Source: Spirochaetia bacterium
GTDB lineage: Bacteria; Spirochaetota; Spirochaetia; Treponematales; Treponemataceae
Assembly: GCA_900767955.1 (NCBI GenBank)
Contig: CAAGBC010000031.1
Span: 7,104-71,103, forward strand
Direction: 5' to 3'
Length of the DNA: 64,000 bases
In this document: positions 41,770 to 51,714 of the stretch, piece after piece
Layout of the letters: each line of letters begins with the position of its first letter
Numbering within the stretch: the first letter of the stretch is position 1
Notes under the pieces: model-generated
Told to the model about the DNA's origin: nothing
Database searches by the model: none
Seen by the model: only the letters and a program-made list of their open reading frames with translations
Translations under genes and position numbers: made by a program

Positions 41770-43392
41770 TTATTTACTAAAAAATGCTTTTATGCGTGCA
41801 AACAAACCTTTTTTTGCAACAGGTTTTTGCTGAACTTTTGCATTTTGATTTTTATAATTTGTTGTTTTGGAAGAATGATTTTTATTCTTGCCTTTGTAAT
41901 CATTATTTTTGTGATAATTTTTCTTATATCCATTTGGATTTTTTGAATTATAATTTTTACCACGATTTTCTGAAGAATTACCGTATTTTTCTTTATAAAT
42001 CTTCATGCGATCTTCAAAAGACATATTTTCCATTTTAGCAAAATCAACAGATTTATTTTTATCATATTTCTTATGATTTTTATTTCTGTCATTTTTGCCT
42101 TTATAATTTTTATGAGAATTACCTTTATAATCACCTTTTGAATGACCTTCACGATGTCCACGATTATCAGAACGATTTTTGTCATAAGAACGATTAGATT
42201 TTTTTCTATCATCATGATCGTCGTGACCAAATTCTGTTTTAATATAAATTCCAGAACTCTTATCTTCTAACATCTGTTCAGGATATGCCACACGAGAAGG
42301 AATAGACATTTCTATGTATCTTTCAATAGCAGGAAGATTGTATACATCTTGTTCACTACAGAAAGTGTAAGCTTTTCCTGATTTACCAGCCCGTGCTGTA
42401 CGACCAATACGATGAACATAATTTTCTGCTTCATTTGGTAAATCAAAATTTATAACCATTGCTAAATTATCAACATCAATTCCACGAGCAGCAACATCAG
42501 TAGCAACAAGAACATTGATTTTTCCTTCTTTAAAATCGTTTAACACTTTTAAGCGACGATTTTGAGGTAAATCACCAATGATAAAACTTGCTTTTAATTC
42601 ATTTAATTCAAGACGCTTTGCAACAACTTCACAACTTCTTTTTGTGTTACAGAAAATAATTACACTTGTAGGATTTTCATTTTTAATAATTCCCACCAAA
42701 AGCTTCATTTTTTCGTCACTTGAAACATGAAGTAATTCTTGGTCAATTTCTGAAACAGTAATATTTTCAGTTTCAATTTCAATTTCTTTTGCATCACGAG
42801 TATATTCCCATGCAAGATTTTTTACATAAGAATTCAGTGTTGCACTAAAAAGCATTGTTTGGCGATTTTCTGAAGAAGGTAAAACTTTTAACAATTTACG
42901 CAAATCAGGATAAAATCCCATATCAAACATTCTGTCAGCTTCATCAACAACAAGATATGATACAGCAGATAAATCAAGATTATTGCCTTCACATAAATCA
43001 ATAAGTCTACCAGGAGTTCCAATAATAATATCTACACCTTTTTTTAATGCAGAAACCTGTTTTTCATAGCCTACACCACCAAAGAAGCTATATGCTTTTA
43101 AACTTGAAGCACTACATAATACTTTTGCTTCTTCTTCAACTTGTACAGCAAGTTCTCTTGTAGGAACCATAATTAAAGCCTTTGTTCCTACGCTTTTTGT
43201 AAGCATTTCTTGTATTATAGCAACAAGATAAGCTGCAGTTTTTCCAGTTCCAGTTTGTGATTGAACATACAAATCAGAACCATCCTGCGAAATCTTCAAC
43301 ACTTGTTCCTGAACAGGAGTACAAGTTGTATAACCAGCTGCACTAATTCCCTTTTGCAACTGTTCATTTAAATTAAACTCTGTAAAATTCAT
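41770..43392 (-). CDS. DEAD-box RNA helicase with a basic Asn/Lys/Gly-rich tail
   Basis: A protein of 540 residues: Q motif and Walker A (QSQTGTGKTAAYL near 40), PTRELAVQ, TPGRL, VVDEADRMFDMGF, SATLNSYVK, and HRIGRTARAGKSG near 325. Residues from 395 or so to the end are a low-complexity tail of Lys, Asn, Gly, Asp and Arg that would bind RNA without specificity. The closest types are RhlE and CsdA, acting in ribosome assembly or cold adaptation. No ribosome site is evident before the ATG. Confidence 0.92.
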   Translation of the reverse strand: MNFTEFNLNEQLQKGISAAGYTTCTPVQEQVLKISQDGSDLYVQSQTGTGKTAAYLVAIIQEMLTKSVGTKALIMVPTRELAVQVEEEAKVLCSASSLKAYSFFGGVGYEKQVSALKKGVDIIIGTPGRLIDLCEGNNLDLSAVSYLVVDEADRMFDMGFYPDLRKLLKVLPSSENRQTMLFSATLNSYVKNLAWEYTRDAKEIEIETENITVSEIDQELLHVSSDEKMKLLVGIIKNENPTSVIIFCNTKRSCEVVAKRLELNELKASFIIGDLPQNRRLKVLNDFKEGKINVLVATDVAARGIDVDNLAMVINFDLPNEAENYVHRIGRTARAGKSGKAYTFCSEQDVYNLPAIERYIEMSIPSRVAYPEQMLEDKSSGIYIKTEFGHDDHDDRKKSNRSYDKNRSDNRGHREGHSKGDYKGNSHKNYKGKNDRNKNHKKYDKNKSVDFAKMENMSFEDRMKIYKEKYGNSSENRGKNYNSKNPNGYKKNYHKNNDYKGKNKNHSSKTTNYKNQNAKVQQKPVAKKGLFARIKAFFSK

Positions 43393-43454
43393 ATTTCAAA
43401 ATATATCCCATTTTTAACATAATGTATAGCAAGCAGAATAAAATCTACTGGTAA

Positions 43455-44552
43455 CTAATCTAATTGGATTTTCCAACAACGATGAATTTTTGTTCCTTTA
43501 AAATCTTGAGGAATTGTTTCTTCCGTAATATCAGAAATATTTACATTAGAATTACCCACTTGTTTTAATACCAAAGTTGAATCAAAAATCAAGCGACGGC
43601 TATTTGTTGAAAAATACAAAACGCCTTTAGGATTTAACAAATTCAAACAGTCATTTACTAATTCAGACCATTGTTTATTTATATCAAGCATATTTAGAGA
43701 CATTTTTGAATTGCTAAATGTTGGAGGATCAAGAATAATCAAATCATATTTAGTATCATTTGCTTGTTTTTTTTCTTGAAGGAACTTAATCACATCGCCT
43801 TTTGTAAAAATATATTTTTTTGAATCTGAAAATCCATTTAATGTCATATTTTCCTTTGCCCAATTCAAATAAGTATTAGACAAATCAACAGATTCAACAG
43901 ATTTAGCATTTCCTTCAGCAGCATATACAGAAAAACTTCCTGTGTAACAAAAAAGATTTAATACAGCTTTTCCGCTAGAAGAATTTCTGACAACAGCTCT
44001 TAATGGGCGATGGTCAAAAAACAAACCTGTATCGATATAACTTGATAAATCAACATTAAATAATTGACCTTGTTCTTGAACACGACCTTTTACAATTGAA
44101 GTTTCTGTAGATTTTTCATATTGAGATTCACCTTTTTGTTTACGACGCTCTTTGCGTAAAATATGAGAAACAGGAACATTAAAAACTTCAGAAACAGTTT
44201 TACTCATTAAATCAAGCCACTGTTCTTCGTCATTTTCATCTTTTTCATAGGGACGCTCATACAAATACAAAATAAAAAATCGGCGTAAAGAATTTTCTTT
44301 TTCAACAAGAGGATCATTTGCAGAATATCTTGCATTTTGTTCCGCCAAAAAGCGAGCAGCATCAATTTTTGAATCAATATCATCAGGAAGAAATTCATAC
44401 ATATCCAATGACAAAGGAATTTCAGGAATATCTCTATCGTACAAACGATAACAAGTAATTCTATTTTTTCTTGCCCACTTTCTTAACTCTTTATATTTTT
44501 TTTGTATTCGATTAGAAAAAATTTGTGCTTGATATAAATTTTTATTTTCCAT
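43455..44552 (-). CDS. RlmK/RlmI-type class I SAM-dependent rRNA methyltransferase
   Basis: A protein of 365 residues. The start FSNRIQKKYKELRKWARKNR and CYRLYDRDIPEIPLSLDMYE matches the C-terminal half of RlmL (RlmK), which makes m7G2069 in 23S rRNA. Motifs: VLNLFCYTGSFSVYAAEG (SAM binding, about 200-217), VESVDLSNTYLNWAKENM, and ILDPPTFSNSK (catalytic region, about 270). Only the RlmK-type half is present, so this is a stand-alone enzyme rather than the fused RlmKL. Confidence 0.85.
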   Translation of the reverse strand: MENKNLYQAQIFSNRIQKKYKELRKWARKNRITCYRLYDRDIPEIPLSLDMYEFLPDDIDSKIDAARFLAEQNARYSANDPLVEKENSLRRFFILYLYERPYEKDENDEEQWLDLMSKTVSEVFNVPVSHILRKERRKQKGESQYEKSTETSIVKGRVQEQGQLFNVDLSSYIDTGLFFDHRPLRAVVRNSSSGKAVLNLFCYTGSFSVYAAEGNAKSVESVDLSNTYLNWAKENMTLNGFSDSKKYIFTKGDVIKFLQEKKQANDTKYDLIILDPPTFSNSKMSLNMLDINKQWSELVNDCLNLLNPKGVLYFSTNSRRLIFDSTLVLKQVGNSNVNISDITEETIPQDFKGTKIHRCWKIQLD

Positions 44553-44620
44553 ATTGCAAATCCCAACAGAACAAAGATTATTAAAGTTAATTTTTCACAA
44601 TTGTAAAACTATATTCGTTT

Positions 44621-44658
44621 AAAAAAAAGACTCGCACAAAAAGTACGAGCCTTTTTTA
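44621..44658. terminator. Terminator of the yajC-secDF operon
   Basis: Stem GACTCGCAC/GTACGAGCC (44629-44651, with G-T pairs) and T/A runs on both sides. Confidence 0.75.
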
Positions 44659-44674
44659 TCAAAAATCTAAATTA

Positions 44675-45919
44675 TTATACAGTAACTCCAGAATCCATCT
44701 GAAGAACACCTTTTTTCATAGATTTTTCTGAATGATGAACACCAAATTCTGGTTTCCAATTTTTTCTTCCAGCAGAAATAAATCCTCCTGAAATAAACAT
44801 TGAAGAATAACAACCACTGAAAAGACCAACAATAACAGCAAGTGCAAAATCTTTAATTGAACCTGTTGTAAAGATATAAAGAGAAACTACAGCAAATAAT
44901 GTTGTTACAGTTGTTAATATAGATCTAGCCAATGTATCAGAAAGTGACTTGTTCAAGATTTCATCAAATTTAGTAACTTTTTGCATTGATAAGTTATCAC
45001 GCACACGGTCAAGAATAACAACAGTTGCGTTGATAGAATAACCAATAATAGTCAAAATAGCAGCAAGAACAGTTGTTGTAAATTCCATGTTTGACCAAAT
45101 AATGAATGTAAACATAATACAAACATCATGAAGCAATGCAATTACAGAACCAAGAGCAAAATCCCAGTGGAAGCGGAATGCAGCATAAATCCAAATACAT
45201 ACAATTGTTAATAACAATAAGAATGCAGATTTTATAGCTAATGAACTAGAAAATCCTGCACCAATAAAATCAGTTTTAATAACAGCAACTTTATTAGCAC
45301 CAAATTTTGCTTCAAGTTTAGTCATAACATCATTCTGTAAAGATGCACCTGTTACTTCTTCTGAATCTGCAGACATACGAATCTGGAAACTAGCAGCTGA
45401 ACCAGAACCAATTTTTTTAACAGAAATACCTTTTAATTCTGATAAAGCAGCACGAACATCATCTACAGTTACATCAGAACTTTTTGCATAAATACAAACT
45501 GGTTCTTTAGAAAGTTGTGTAGAAACAGCAGAATTAAAGAAAACAGTGTATGAAGCATCTGTAGCATCAGCAAGAACTTCTGCTTTTACACCAGCAACAC
45601 TACTAATTCCTTTTGCTAAATCTGCAACAGTAGGATATTCATGGAAAGCAAATGATTTTGTTTCATTTTCTGCACCAGTACCACTAACAACAACATCAAG
45701 TTTTTCGTTAGAAATTTCAAGAACAACTTTTGCAGCACCACTATATGTTACATTAATTGCTACAGGAGCAATACGAACTTCTTCAACAAGACCTGGCTTA
45801 AAATCAAGACCAAGATTAATACCTTTTGTAAAGAATCCTATAATTCCAAAAACAATAATTACTGCACTAATAATAGCACTTGGAAGGAAACCTTTACTGA
45901 ACTGGATAACTTTTTTCAT
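44675..45919 (-). CDS. secF: SecF, protein translocase accessory subunit
   Basis: A protein of 414 residues from ATG 45919, which shares one base with the secD stop (TAATG) and has GGAGGG eight nt before it. Motifs: the first span then GINLGLDFKPG, the late block GYSINATVVILDRVRDN (about 310) and TTVTTLFAVVSLYIF. SecDF uses the proton or Na+ gradient to pull proteins through SecYEG. The segment between the first span and the five C-terminal spans is about 190 residues, larger than the usual SecF periplasmic domain. Confidence 0.92.
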   Translation of the reverse strand: MKKVIQFSKGFLPSAIISAVIIVFGIIGFFTKGINLGLDFKPGLVEEVRIAPVAINVTYSGAAKVVLEISNEKLDVVVSGTGAENETKSFAFHEYPTVADLAKGISSVAGVKAEVLADATDASYTVFFNSAVSTQLSKEPVCIYAKSSDVTVDDVRAALSELKGISVKKIGSGSAASFQIRMSADSEEVTGASLQNDVMTKLEAKFGANKVAVIKTDFIGAGFSSSLAIKSAFLLLLTIVCIWIYAAFRFHWDFALGSVIALLHDVCIMFTFIIWSNMEFTTTVLAAILTIIGYSINATVVILDRVRDNLSMQKVTKFDEILNKSLSDTLARSILTTVTTLFAVVSLYIFTTGSIKDFALAVIVGLFSGCYSSMFISGGFISAGRKNWKPEFGVHHSEKSMKKGVLQMDSGVTV

Positions 45920-47664
45920 TATTTTACCCTCCAACTAATACTGATATTTTGTTTGTGCATAACATCTGTATTAAAATCAAACATCAATCTAGATACGAAC
46001 AATGCAGTAAATACAGAAGAAACAACACCAATAGCAAGTGTAACAGCAAATCCCTGAATTGCACCTGTTCCTAATGCAGCAAGGAACATAGCAGCTATAA
46101 ATGTTGTAATGTTAGAGTCCATAATTGCCCAGAAAGCATTTTCAAAACCACCAATTAAAGCAGCTTGACGACTCTTTCCTAATACAAGTTCTTCTTTAAT
46201 GCGTTCAAAGATAATAACATTAGCATCAACAGCCATACCAATTGTAAGAATCATACCAGCAATACTTGGTAAAGTTAATGTAAGATTAAATGCTGAAAGA
46301 ATACTGAACATGATATAGATATTTAATACTTGAGCAACAACAGCATTTATACCAGCGCCTTTGTAGTAAATAAGCATAAAAATCATAATCAATGCAAGAC
46401 CAACAATAATAGCCTTTACACCTTGTTTAATAGCTTGTTCACCTAAAGATGCACCAATAACTTGCTGACTTTCAACAGATAAAGGAACATTTAACCATGC
46501 AGTCTGAAGAACTTTCTGAAGATTCTGAGCTTCTTCAAGTCCAAAACCTGTAATAGCAACACGACCACCAGTAATAGCGTCATTAATACGAGCATAAGAT
46601 TTAATTTTGTTATCACTTACAATAGCAAGAGATTTTCCAACATTTGCACTAGTAAAATCAGCAAAAATCTGTCCACCTTCATCATCCAAAACGAAATCAA
46701 CTTCTGGACGATTTGTAAGATGATCAGCACCAACATTTGCAGATTTAACATGTTTTCCGTCTAATGCAATTTGTTTTTTTACAACTAAATAGCCAATGCG
46801 TTCATCAAGACCATAAGCGTCTTTTGTGTAATGACCTAAAACTTCTGTATCAGCAGGAATAATTGTAGGATTAACTAAAGAACCATTTGCATTAAATGTA
46901 TTTGCAACATTCTGAACATAATATTCATTAAATTTCTGAGTTGCTTCTTCATCAACTAAACGGAAATTAAGAATACCTTTTCCCATAATAATTGTATTAA
47001 TAGCATCTGCTTCTGCAGCACCAGGAATTTCAATATAGATACGATCTTCACCTTGCTGGCGGATTACAGGTTCAGTAAGACCAAATTTATCAATACGACC
47101 AGATAATGTTTCAATAGCCTGAGCCATTGCATCTTTTTTGAACTGTTCAACATTTTCAACAACAGTTCCATCTTTTTCTTGAGATGCAATTGCAGCATCA
47201 ATATCTGCTTTTACAATAATACTCATACCACCAGAAAGGTCCAAACCTAATTTTACAGAATTCTGATAATATGATTTTGCTTTTAAGATATCTTCTCTAT
47301 AACGATTTTCAAATTCAGAACGGAATTCTACTTCATTTGAATATGCGTTTAGAATAGCACCAACTGTCATAGGAGCTGGAACTTTCATATCCAACTGCTT
47401 ATATTTTTTTGCAGCTGCTTTTTCAAGCCATGCATAATCAGCACCTACAGCTTTATTTGAATCTTCTTTAGCCATTTCTTTAATAACTAAAACATCTTTA
47501 GCTGCTTGAACAGATGCAAAATCTTTAATATTTTCTAGTGAACTTAAAGCCAATGCTTTTACTTCTTTTGGTGTTCTCCAATACCAACTGATTGAAGGCC
47601 AAAGACAAGCAAAACATACAGCTAAAACTGCTAGAAGAATAAAGAAACGTGTACGTTTATTCAT
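45919..47664 (-). CDS. secD: SecD, protein translocase accessory subunit
   Basis: A protein of 581 residues: an N-terminal span (about 7-26), a long periplasmic region with GLDLSGGMSIIVKADID (about 137) and the P1 domain with IETLSGRIDKFGLTEPVIRQQGEDRIYIEIPG split over 190-225, then a C-terminal RND-like block with GMILTIGMAVDANVIIFERI near 475-495. It forms the SecDFYajC complex with its neighbours. The size is normal. Confidence 0.95.
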   Translation of the reverse strand: MNKRTRFFILLAVLAVCFACLWPSISWYWRTPKEVKALALSSLENIKDFASVQAAKDVLVIKEMAKEDSNKAVGADYAWLEKAAAKKYKQLDMKVPAPMTVGAILNAYSNEVEFRSEFENRYREDILKAKSYYQNSVKLGLDLSGGMSIIVKADIDAAIASQEKDGTVVENVEQFKKDAMAQAIETLSGRIDKFGLTEPVIRQQGEDRIYIEIPGAAEADAINTIIMGKGILNFRLVDEEATQKFNEYYVQNVANTFNANGSLVNPTIIPADTEVLGHYTKDAYGLDERIGYLVVKKQIALDGKHVKSANVGADHLTNRPEVDFVLDDEGGQIFADFTSANVGKSLAIVSDNKIKSYARINDAITGGRVAITGFGLEEAQNLQKVLQTAWLNVPLSVESQQVIGASLGEQAIKQGVKAIIVGLALIMIFMLIYYKGAGINAVVAQVLNIYIMFSILSAFNLTLTLPSIAGMILTIGMAVDANVIIFERIKEELVLGKSRQAALIGGFENAFWAIMDSNITTFIAAMFLAALGTGAIQGFAVTLAIGVVSSVFTALFVSRLMFDFNTDVMHKQNISISWRVK

Positions 47665-47680
47665 CTTGTTTTCTCCAAAA

Positions 47681-48088
47681 TTACTTTGTTTCTGCTGAAT
47701 CTTCTGTTAAAGTTTCTTCAGCTTCTTTTTTGTCTTTTTTTGATTTTTCTTCTTTTACGTCTGCAGGTTTGTCTGTTACAACAGTTGCAATTGCAGTACG
47801 ATTAAATTCAATTTTAGTATTATCATCAACTTTTACAACAACAGTTTTTTCTTTTGTTGATGAAATAACCCCATGAATTCCGCCAATAGTCACAACCTTA
47901 TCACCTTTTTTCAAGGCAGCAATCATTTTTTCGGTTTCTTTTTGTTTTTTATTCTGAGGACGAATAAGGAAGAAATAAAAGATTGCAAAAATAGCAATCA
48001 TTGGCAAGAATGTTGACAACATACCAGCCATTCCTGAAGCACTAGGAGCAGTTCCTGTGCTAGTTTGTAGAAAAGAAATAAATGGCAT
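47681..48088 (-). CDS. yajC: YajC, preprotein translocase accessory subunit
   Basis: A protein of 135 residues: one span (about 25-46, LSTFLPMIAIFAIFYFFLIRPQ) ending in the family's RPQNKKQKE motif, then KKGDKVVTIGGIHGVI and a longer than usual acidic, Lys/Glu-rich tail. Located 17 nt before secD in the same operon. Confidence 0.95.
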   Translation of the reverse strand: MPFISFLQTSTGTAPSASGMAGMLSTFLPMIAIFAIFYFFLIRPQNKKQKETEKMIAALKKGDKVVTIGGIHGVISSTKEKTVVVKVDDNTKIEFNRTAIATVVTDKPADVKEEKSKKDKKEAEETLTEDSAETK

Positions 48089-48195
48089 AACATAAATCCT
48101 TTTATATAAATTTTAAATAAAATTAGTTCTATCAGAATACCACACACATTGCAAAATCGTCAAGTAAAACTAGTAGTTTAAAAAATTAATAACTA

Positions 48196-49947
48196 CTATT
48201 TAATTAACAGATTTAACTGTTCGTTAAGATTTTTTAATTCTGAATCATTTGGATTTAAAGCCACAACTTGTTTTAGATAATATTGAGCTTTACGATAATC
48301 TTTTTTGTCATAATAAATTTGATACAATCGGAACAAAGCATCTGTATTTCTTGGATTTGAAATCAAACTTGAACGCAAATCAGAAAGAGATGATTCCACA
48401 GAAGATTGCAAAAAACTACGCTTATAATAGAGAAAACTTTTTAATTTTGATGAAGAAGTTTGTAACAGACTATTAATCAAATCTAATGCAGCTGTTTTTT
48501 TTCCTTGTTCAATTAAAACAACAATGTAAGATTGTATTATTGATTCATCATTTGGATTAGATTTATACAAAGGAAGAATTAAATTTTCTGCTTCTTCAAT
48601 TTTTTTCAAAGAAATACAAATATTTATGTGTTTAAAAATTGTATCCACAGAAACATTTTTTTTGGAAATTAACATACGACTTAAATCATAAGCATTTTTC
48701 CATTGTTTATTTTGAACAAAACCTTCAACAGCATATTTTAAAGCTTGTTCACTACTAGGATTCATATTCAAAACAGCATTAGCATAATAATCTACAGTTT
48801 TTCCATTAACTAAAACATTTGCTTCACTACATAATTTTGCAGCAAACAACAGAATATTTTCATCATTTGGATAAAGCTTTAACGCTTGTTCAATAGTAGA
48901 AATAGCTGCAGATAAATTTTTACTCCAATCATATTGAAGTTTTGCACGGAGCAATAAATAATTTTTTGAATTACTATCTTGTCTTGCATAAACATCTAGC
49001 AAAGATGCAGCATGAATATAATCTTGTTTTGCCACAAGAATTTCTGTACGGAACAATAAGGAATTTAAATCATTTGGAACTTGCTGCAAAACTCTTGCAA
49101 TATAATCTTCTGCTAAATCATAATTTTCCAAAGAATAAGAAACTTTTGCAAGCAATTTTAATACTTCAACATTTGAAGGATATTTTTTTAATAAATCAAT
49201 TAAAAACTGAAAAGCTTCTTGTGATTTTCCTACAGAAACTAAAGATTCACCGTAAGCATATAAAACTTCAAAACAATTTGGAGCAAATTTTACAATTTTG
49301 GAAAAACATTCAAAAGCTTTTTCTATGTCACCATTCTTTTTATACAATTGACCTAGCAAATAATTTGCAAGTACAGAATCAGGATACATTGATATACCAT
49401 TTTTTAACGCTGCTTCAGACATAGAAAAAAACGGTTTTACATCATCCACAACTAAAACAACAAGAGATGGTAAAACTGTTGTTAAAAAATCAACATTTCC
49501 TGTACTTAAATCATAAATTCCCTTGCGTGCAGAATTTATTGCACCCATATAAGGAGTGTCTATTTGAATTTCAGGAGTTTCCCAATCAATTCTTTCAGAA
49601 GGCCATGCAATTTTCATTATATTTGCATTTACATCTAAAAGAACTTTTTCATTATCTTCATAATCTTTTTCTGTTTTTCTAAGCATTGATGCAGCTTTTC
49701 GCAAGGAATTTGGAGAACCATTTTCAACTTCGTACATAACATTTTCATCAATACGAGAAAAATATGTATATTTCTTTTTAGTTTTTTTGGATTTATTTAT
49801 AGAAATTTTTGTATCTTCATCAGAATATACTGATTTAGTTCCAAAATTTACTTCTGTTTTTGGAGTACTAGCACATGAGAATAATAAAAATGATACACAA
49901 AAAATTAAAAAAACAAATTTAATTTCAAACCTATAGGAATGAATCAC
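48196..49947 (-). CDS. TPR-repeat lipoprotein
   Basis: A protein of 583 residues. The N-terminal basic and hydrophobic part ends LLFSC (near residue 25), a good lipobox. After a short basic linker come about ten tetratricopeptide repeats to the end. It lies in the envelope and probably scaffolds a complex; the partner is unknown. Its ATG lies within the stop of the upstream gene (ATGA), so both are co-expressed. Confidence 0.82.
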   Translation of the reverse strand: MIHSYRFEIKFVFLIFCVSFLLFSCASTPKTEVNFGTKSVYSDEDTKISINKSKKTKKKYTYFSRIDENVMYEVENGSPNSLRKAASMLRKTEKDYEDNEKVLLDVNANIMKIAWPSERIDWETPEIQIDTPYMGAINSARKGIYDLSTGNVDFLTTVLPSLVVLVVDDVKPFFSMSEAALKNGISMYPDSVLANYLLGQLYKKNGDIEKAFECFSKIVKFAPNCFEVLYAYGESLVSVGKSQEAFQFLIDLLKKYPSNVEVLKLLAKVSYSLENYDLAEDYIARVLQQVPNDLNSLLFRTEILVAKQDYIHAASLLDVYARQDSNSKNYLLLRAKLQYDWSKNLSAAISTIEQALKLYPNDENILLFAAKLCSEANVLVNGKTVDYYANAVLNMNPSSEQALKYAVEGFVQNKQWKNAYDLSRMLISKKNVSVDTIFKHINICISLKKIEEAENLILPLYKSNPNDESIIQSYIVVLIEQGKKTAALDLINSLLQTSSSKLKSFLYYKRSFLQSSVESSLSDLRSSLISNPRNTDALFRLYQIYYDKKDYRKAQYYLKQVVALNPNDSELKNLNEQLNLLIK

Positions 49948-50552
49948 AAATCTTCACCTACAATATTTTCGGCATTTTCATCAAAATCTTCATCAACAAA
50001 ATCATTGTCAATAATAGAATTTATTTGCTTCCTATACAAAAAGATAATTACTAAAAATACACCAGCACAAATTAACAATAATGGACCTAAAACCACTGCA
50101 ACCATAGAAAAAGAAACATCAATAAGCCCAAAACTGAAAAATAAAAATATAGCACTCATTACTATCAAAAATAATGCTGGAAAATCATAAGCAATAACAA
50201 TTTTTTTGTTTTTTACTTTACCAGAACAAAACAACGCAATGCCAGAAAACAAAAGGAACAAAGGCCACCATTCTTTTAGAGAAAAAGGAACAATTCCAGT
50301 TCCCATCAAAGTGCCAAAAATTCCCCACAATGAGAACATTAAACCAACAAAAAGAAAAAACGGTTTATTTGAAAAAACCAAAAACGAATATAAAAAAGCA
50401 AATCCCGCTACTAAAAACAAAATGAATGCAACAGACTTTGCTATATTTAAGGAACCACCAGAAAAGCCAACAAAAAATAAAAATCCAACAACTAAAAATA
50501 ACATTCCTAAAAATAGAATTATATTCAATAAACTTGTACTTACTTTCTTCAT
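49944..50552 (-). CDS. Six-span membrane protein, unknown
   Basis: A protein of 202 residues from ATG 50552 (AGGTGA five nt upstream; a GTG nine bases earlier lies inside that site). Six hydrophobic spans, then an acidic cytoplasmic tail (DNDFVDEDFDENAENIVGEDL). The paired, two-by-two span layout resembles DUF-type envelope proteins with LiaF-like N-termini, but I cannot name a family. It overlaps the TPR lipoprotein gene by 4 nt. Confidence 0.65.
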   Translation of the reverse strand: MKKVSTSLLNIILFLGMLFLVVGFLFFVGFSGGSLNIAKSVAFILFLVAGFAFLYSFLVFSNKPFFLFVGLMFSLWGIFGTLMGTGIVPFSLKEWWPLFLLFSGIALFCSGKVKNKKIVIAYDFPALFLIVMSAIFLFFSFGLIDVSFSMVAVVLGPLLLICAGVFLVIIFLYRKQINSIIDNDFVDEDFDENAENIVGEDL

Positions 50553-50619
50553 GACAGTCACCTACTTTTAGCTAATTTTTATGCAAAACCTTCAATAGAA
50601 TACACCATTAAAGGGTATC

Positions 50620-50648
50620 TTGCCAATAACAAAACTGTATGCTAGATT
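50620..50648 (+). promoter_or_regulatory. Promoter giving a likely leaderless transcript
   Basis: TTGCCA at 50620-50625, 17-bp spacer, TAGATT at 50643-50648. The ATG at 50656 follows after 7 nt with no ribosome site. Confidence 0.4.
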
Positions 50649-50655
50649 AAAAAAT

Positions 50656-51714
50656 ATGAAACAAAAAATTATTTCTTCTATATTATGTGTAGTAATATTC
50701 TTCATGAACATTTCATGTAATTCAAATATAAATGATTCCGAATTTGAAAAAATACAAAAAATTCAAGAAACACAAAATGAATTATATATACTTCTAAAAA
50801 ATGAAACACTAGACGAAATTAGTCGTTACGCAATTATTAATCAAATCGCAAATAATTTAGTTGCCTTAAAAGATTACAACGGACTAATTCTATTTTTAAC
50901 AGATTGGGTTCAAAATCATCCAGATGACACATATAACGCATATTGGCTTTTAATGACTGCATACGCATATATGTCAACAAAAGCAGAACCAATTGCTGAA
51001 TATTATTTTGATAAAATTCTTCGTGAATACAAAGACCTTTTAGTAAAAGATAAATCAATTCATTTTATTTGTTTGCAAAACCTTATACAAATTAGCCAAA
51101 ACACAAGCAACAGAATCAGATACTTTAACCAACTTATAAACAGATTCCCTACAAACATAAGCATTACAGAATTATATCTTCGCCTTGCACTTGAATACGA
51201 AAAAGAAAGTGAATGGGAAATGGCATTAAAATCTTATGCAATGTTTTTAGCTCAACCAGATGCTTCTACAATTCAGATTTCTGGGGAACCAAATGCTTAT
51301 AAAAAAGCAAGACAGCTTGTTGGATTTTCTAATTCACCTAAAGATTGGACTTTTGAAAATCTTGCAGATTTGGAAGCAGCAATGAAACGCGCAATTAGAA
51401 ATTACGATTGGCGTTCACTTGATAAATACAAAGCAAAAGTTAATTTCTTTTCTATGTCATGGAAACAGGACGAAATGGATCCAAATGCACAAGAAGAATT
51501 TTCTATGAAAAACTTCATGCGCGGAAACAGAGTTCGATTCAGTGCAGAACTTGATAAAGATTCAAACTCAAATGAAGCATATTTAAGAACTTGGGGTTGG
51601 AGTAGATATGTTTCTATTTGGTATTTATATTTCAGAAAAGTAAATTTCCCACTAGACCCAGATATCCACGGAAACTGGGAATGGGCTGGAATTTACATAG
51701 GTGAAAAACTTTAA
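50656..51714 (+). CDS. TPR-like lipoprotein, unknown
   Basis: A protein of 352 residues. I chose ATG 50656, which gives a signal peptide ending NISC (near residue 20); the open frame upstream would begin at a TTG that is the -35 box. The middle (about 40-230) is helical with weak tetratricopeptide repeats. The end (ADLDKDS and on, to NWEWAGIYIGEKL) is strand-rich. The stop shares a base with the transglycosylase start downstream, so the two are coupled. Confidence 0.72.
   Translation: MKQKIISSILCVVIFFMNISCNSNINDSEFEKIQKIQETQNELYILLKNETLDEISRYAIINQIANNLVALKDYNGLILFLTDWVQNHPDDTYNAYWLLMTAYAYMSTKAEPIAEYYFDKILREYKDLLVKDKSIHFICLQNLIQISQNTSNRIRYFNQLINRFPTNISITELYLRLALEYEKESEWEMALKSYAMFLAQPDASTIQISGEPNAYKKARQLVGFSNSPKDWTFENLADLEAAMKRAIRNYDWRSLDKYKAKVNFFSMSWKQDEMDPNAQEEFSMKNFMRGNRVRFSAELDKDSNSNEAYLRTWGWSRYVSIWYLYFRKVNFPLDPDIHGNWEWAGIYIGEKL

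Noticed and set aside
48942..49424. A 160-codon plus-strand frame opposite the TPR lipoprotein gene
   Set aside because: A shadow of the TPR coding frame, with no ribosome site and no domain.
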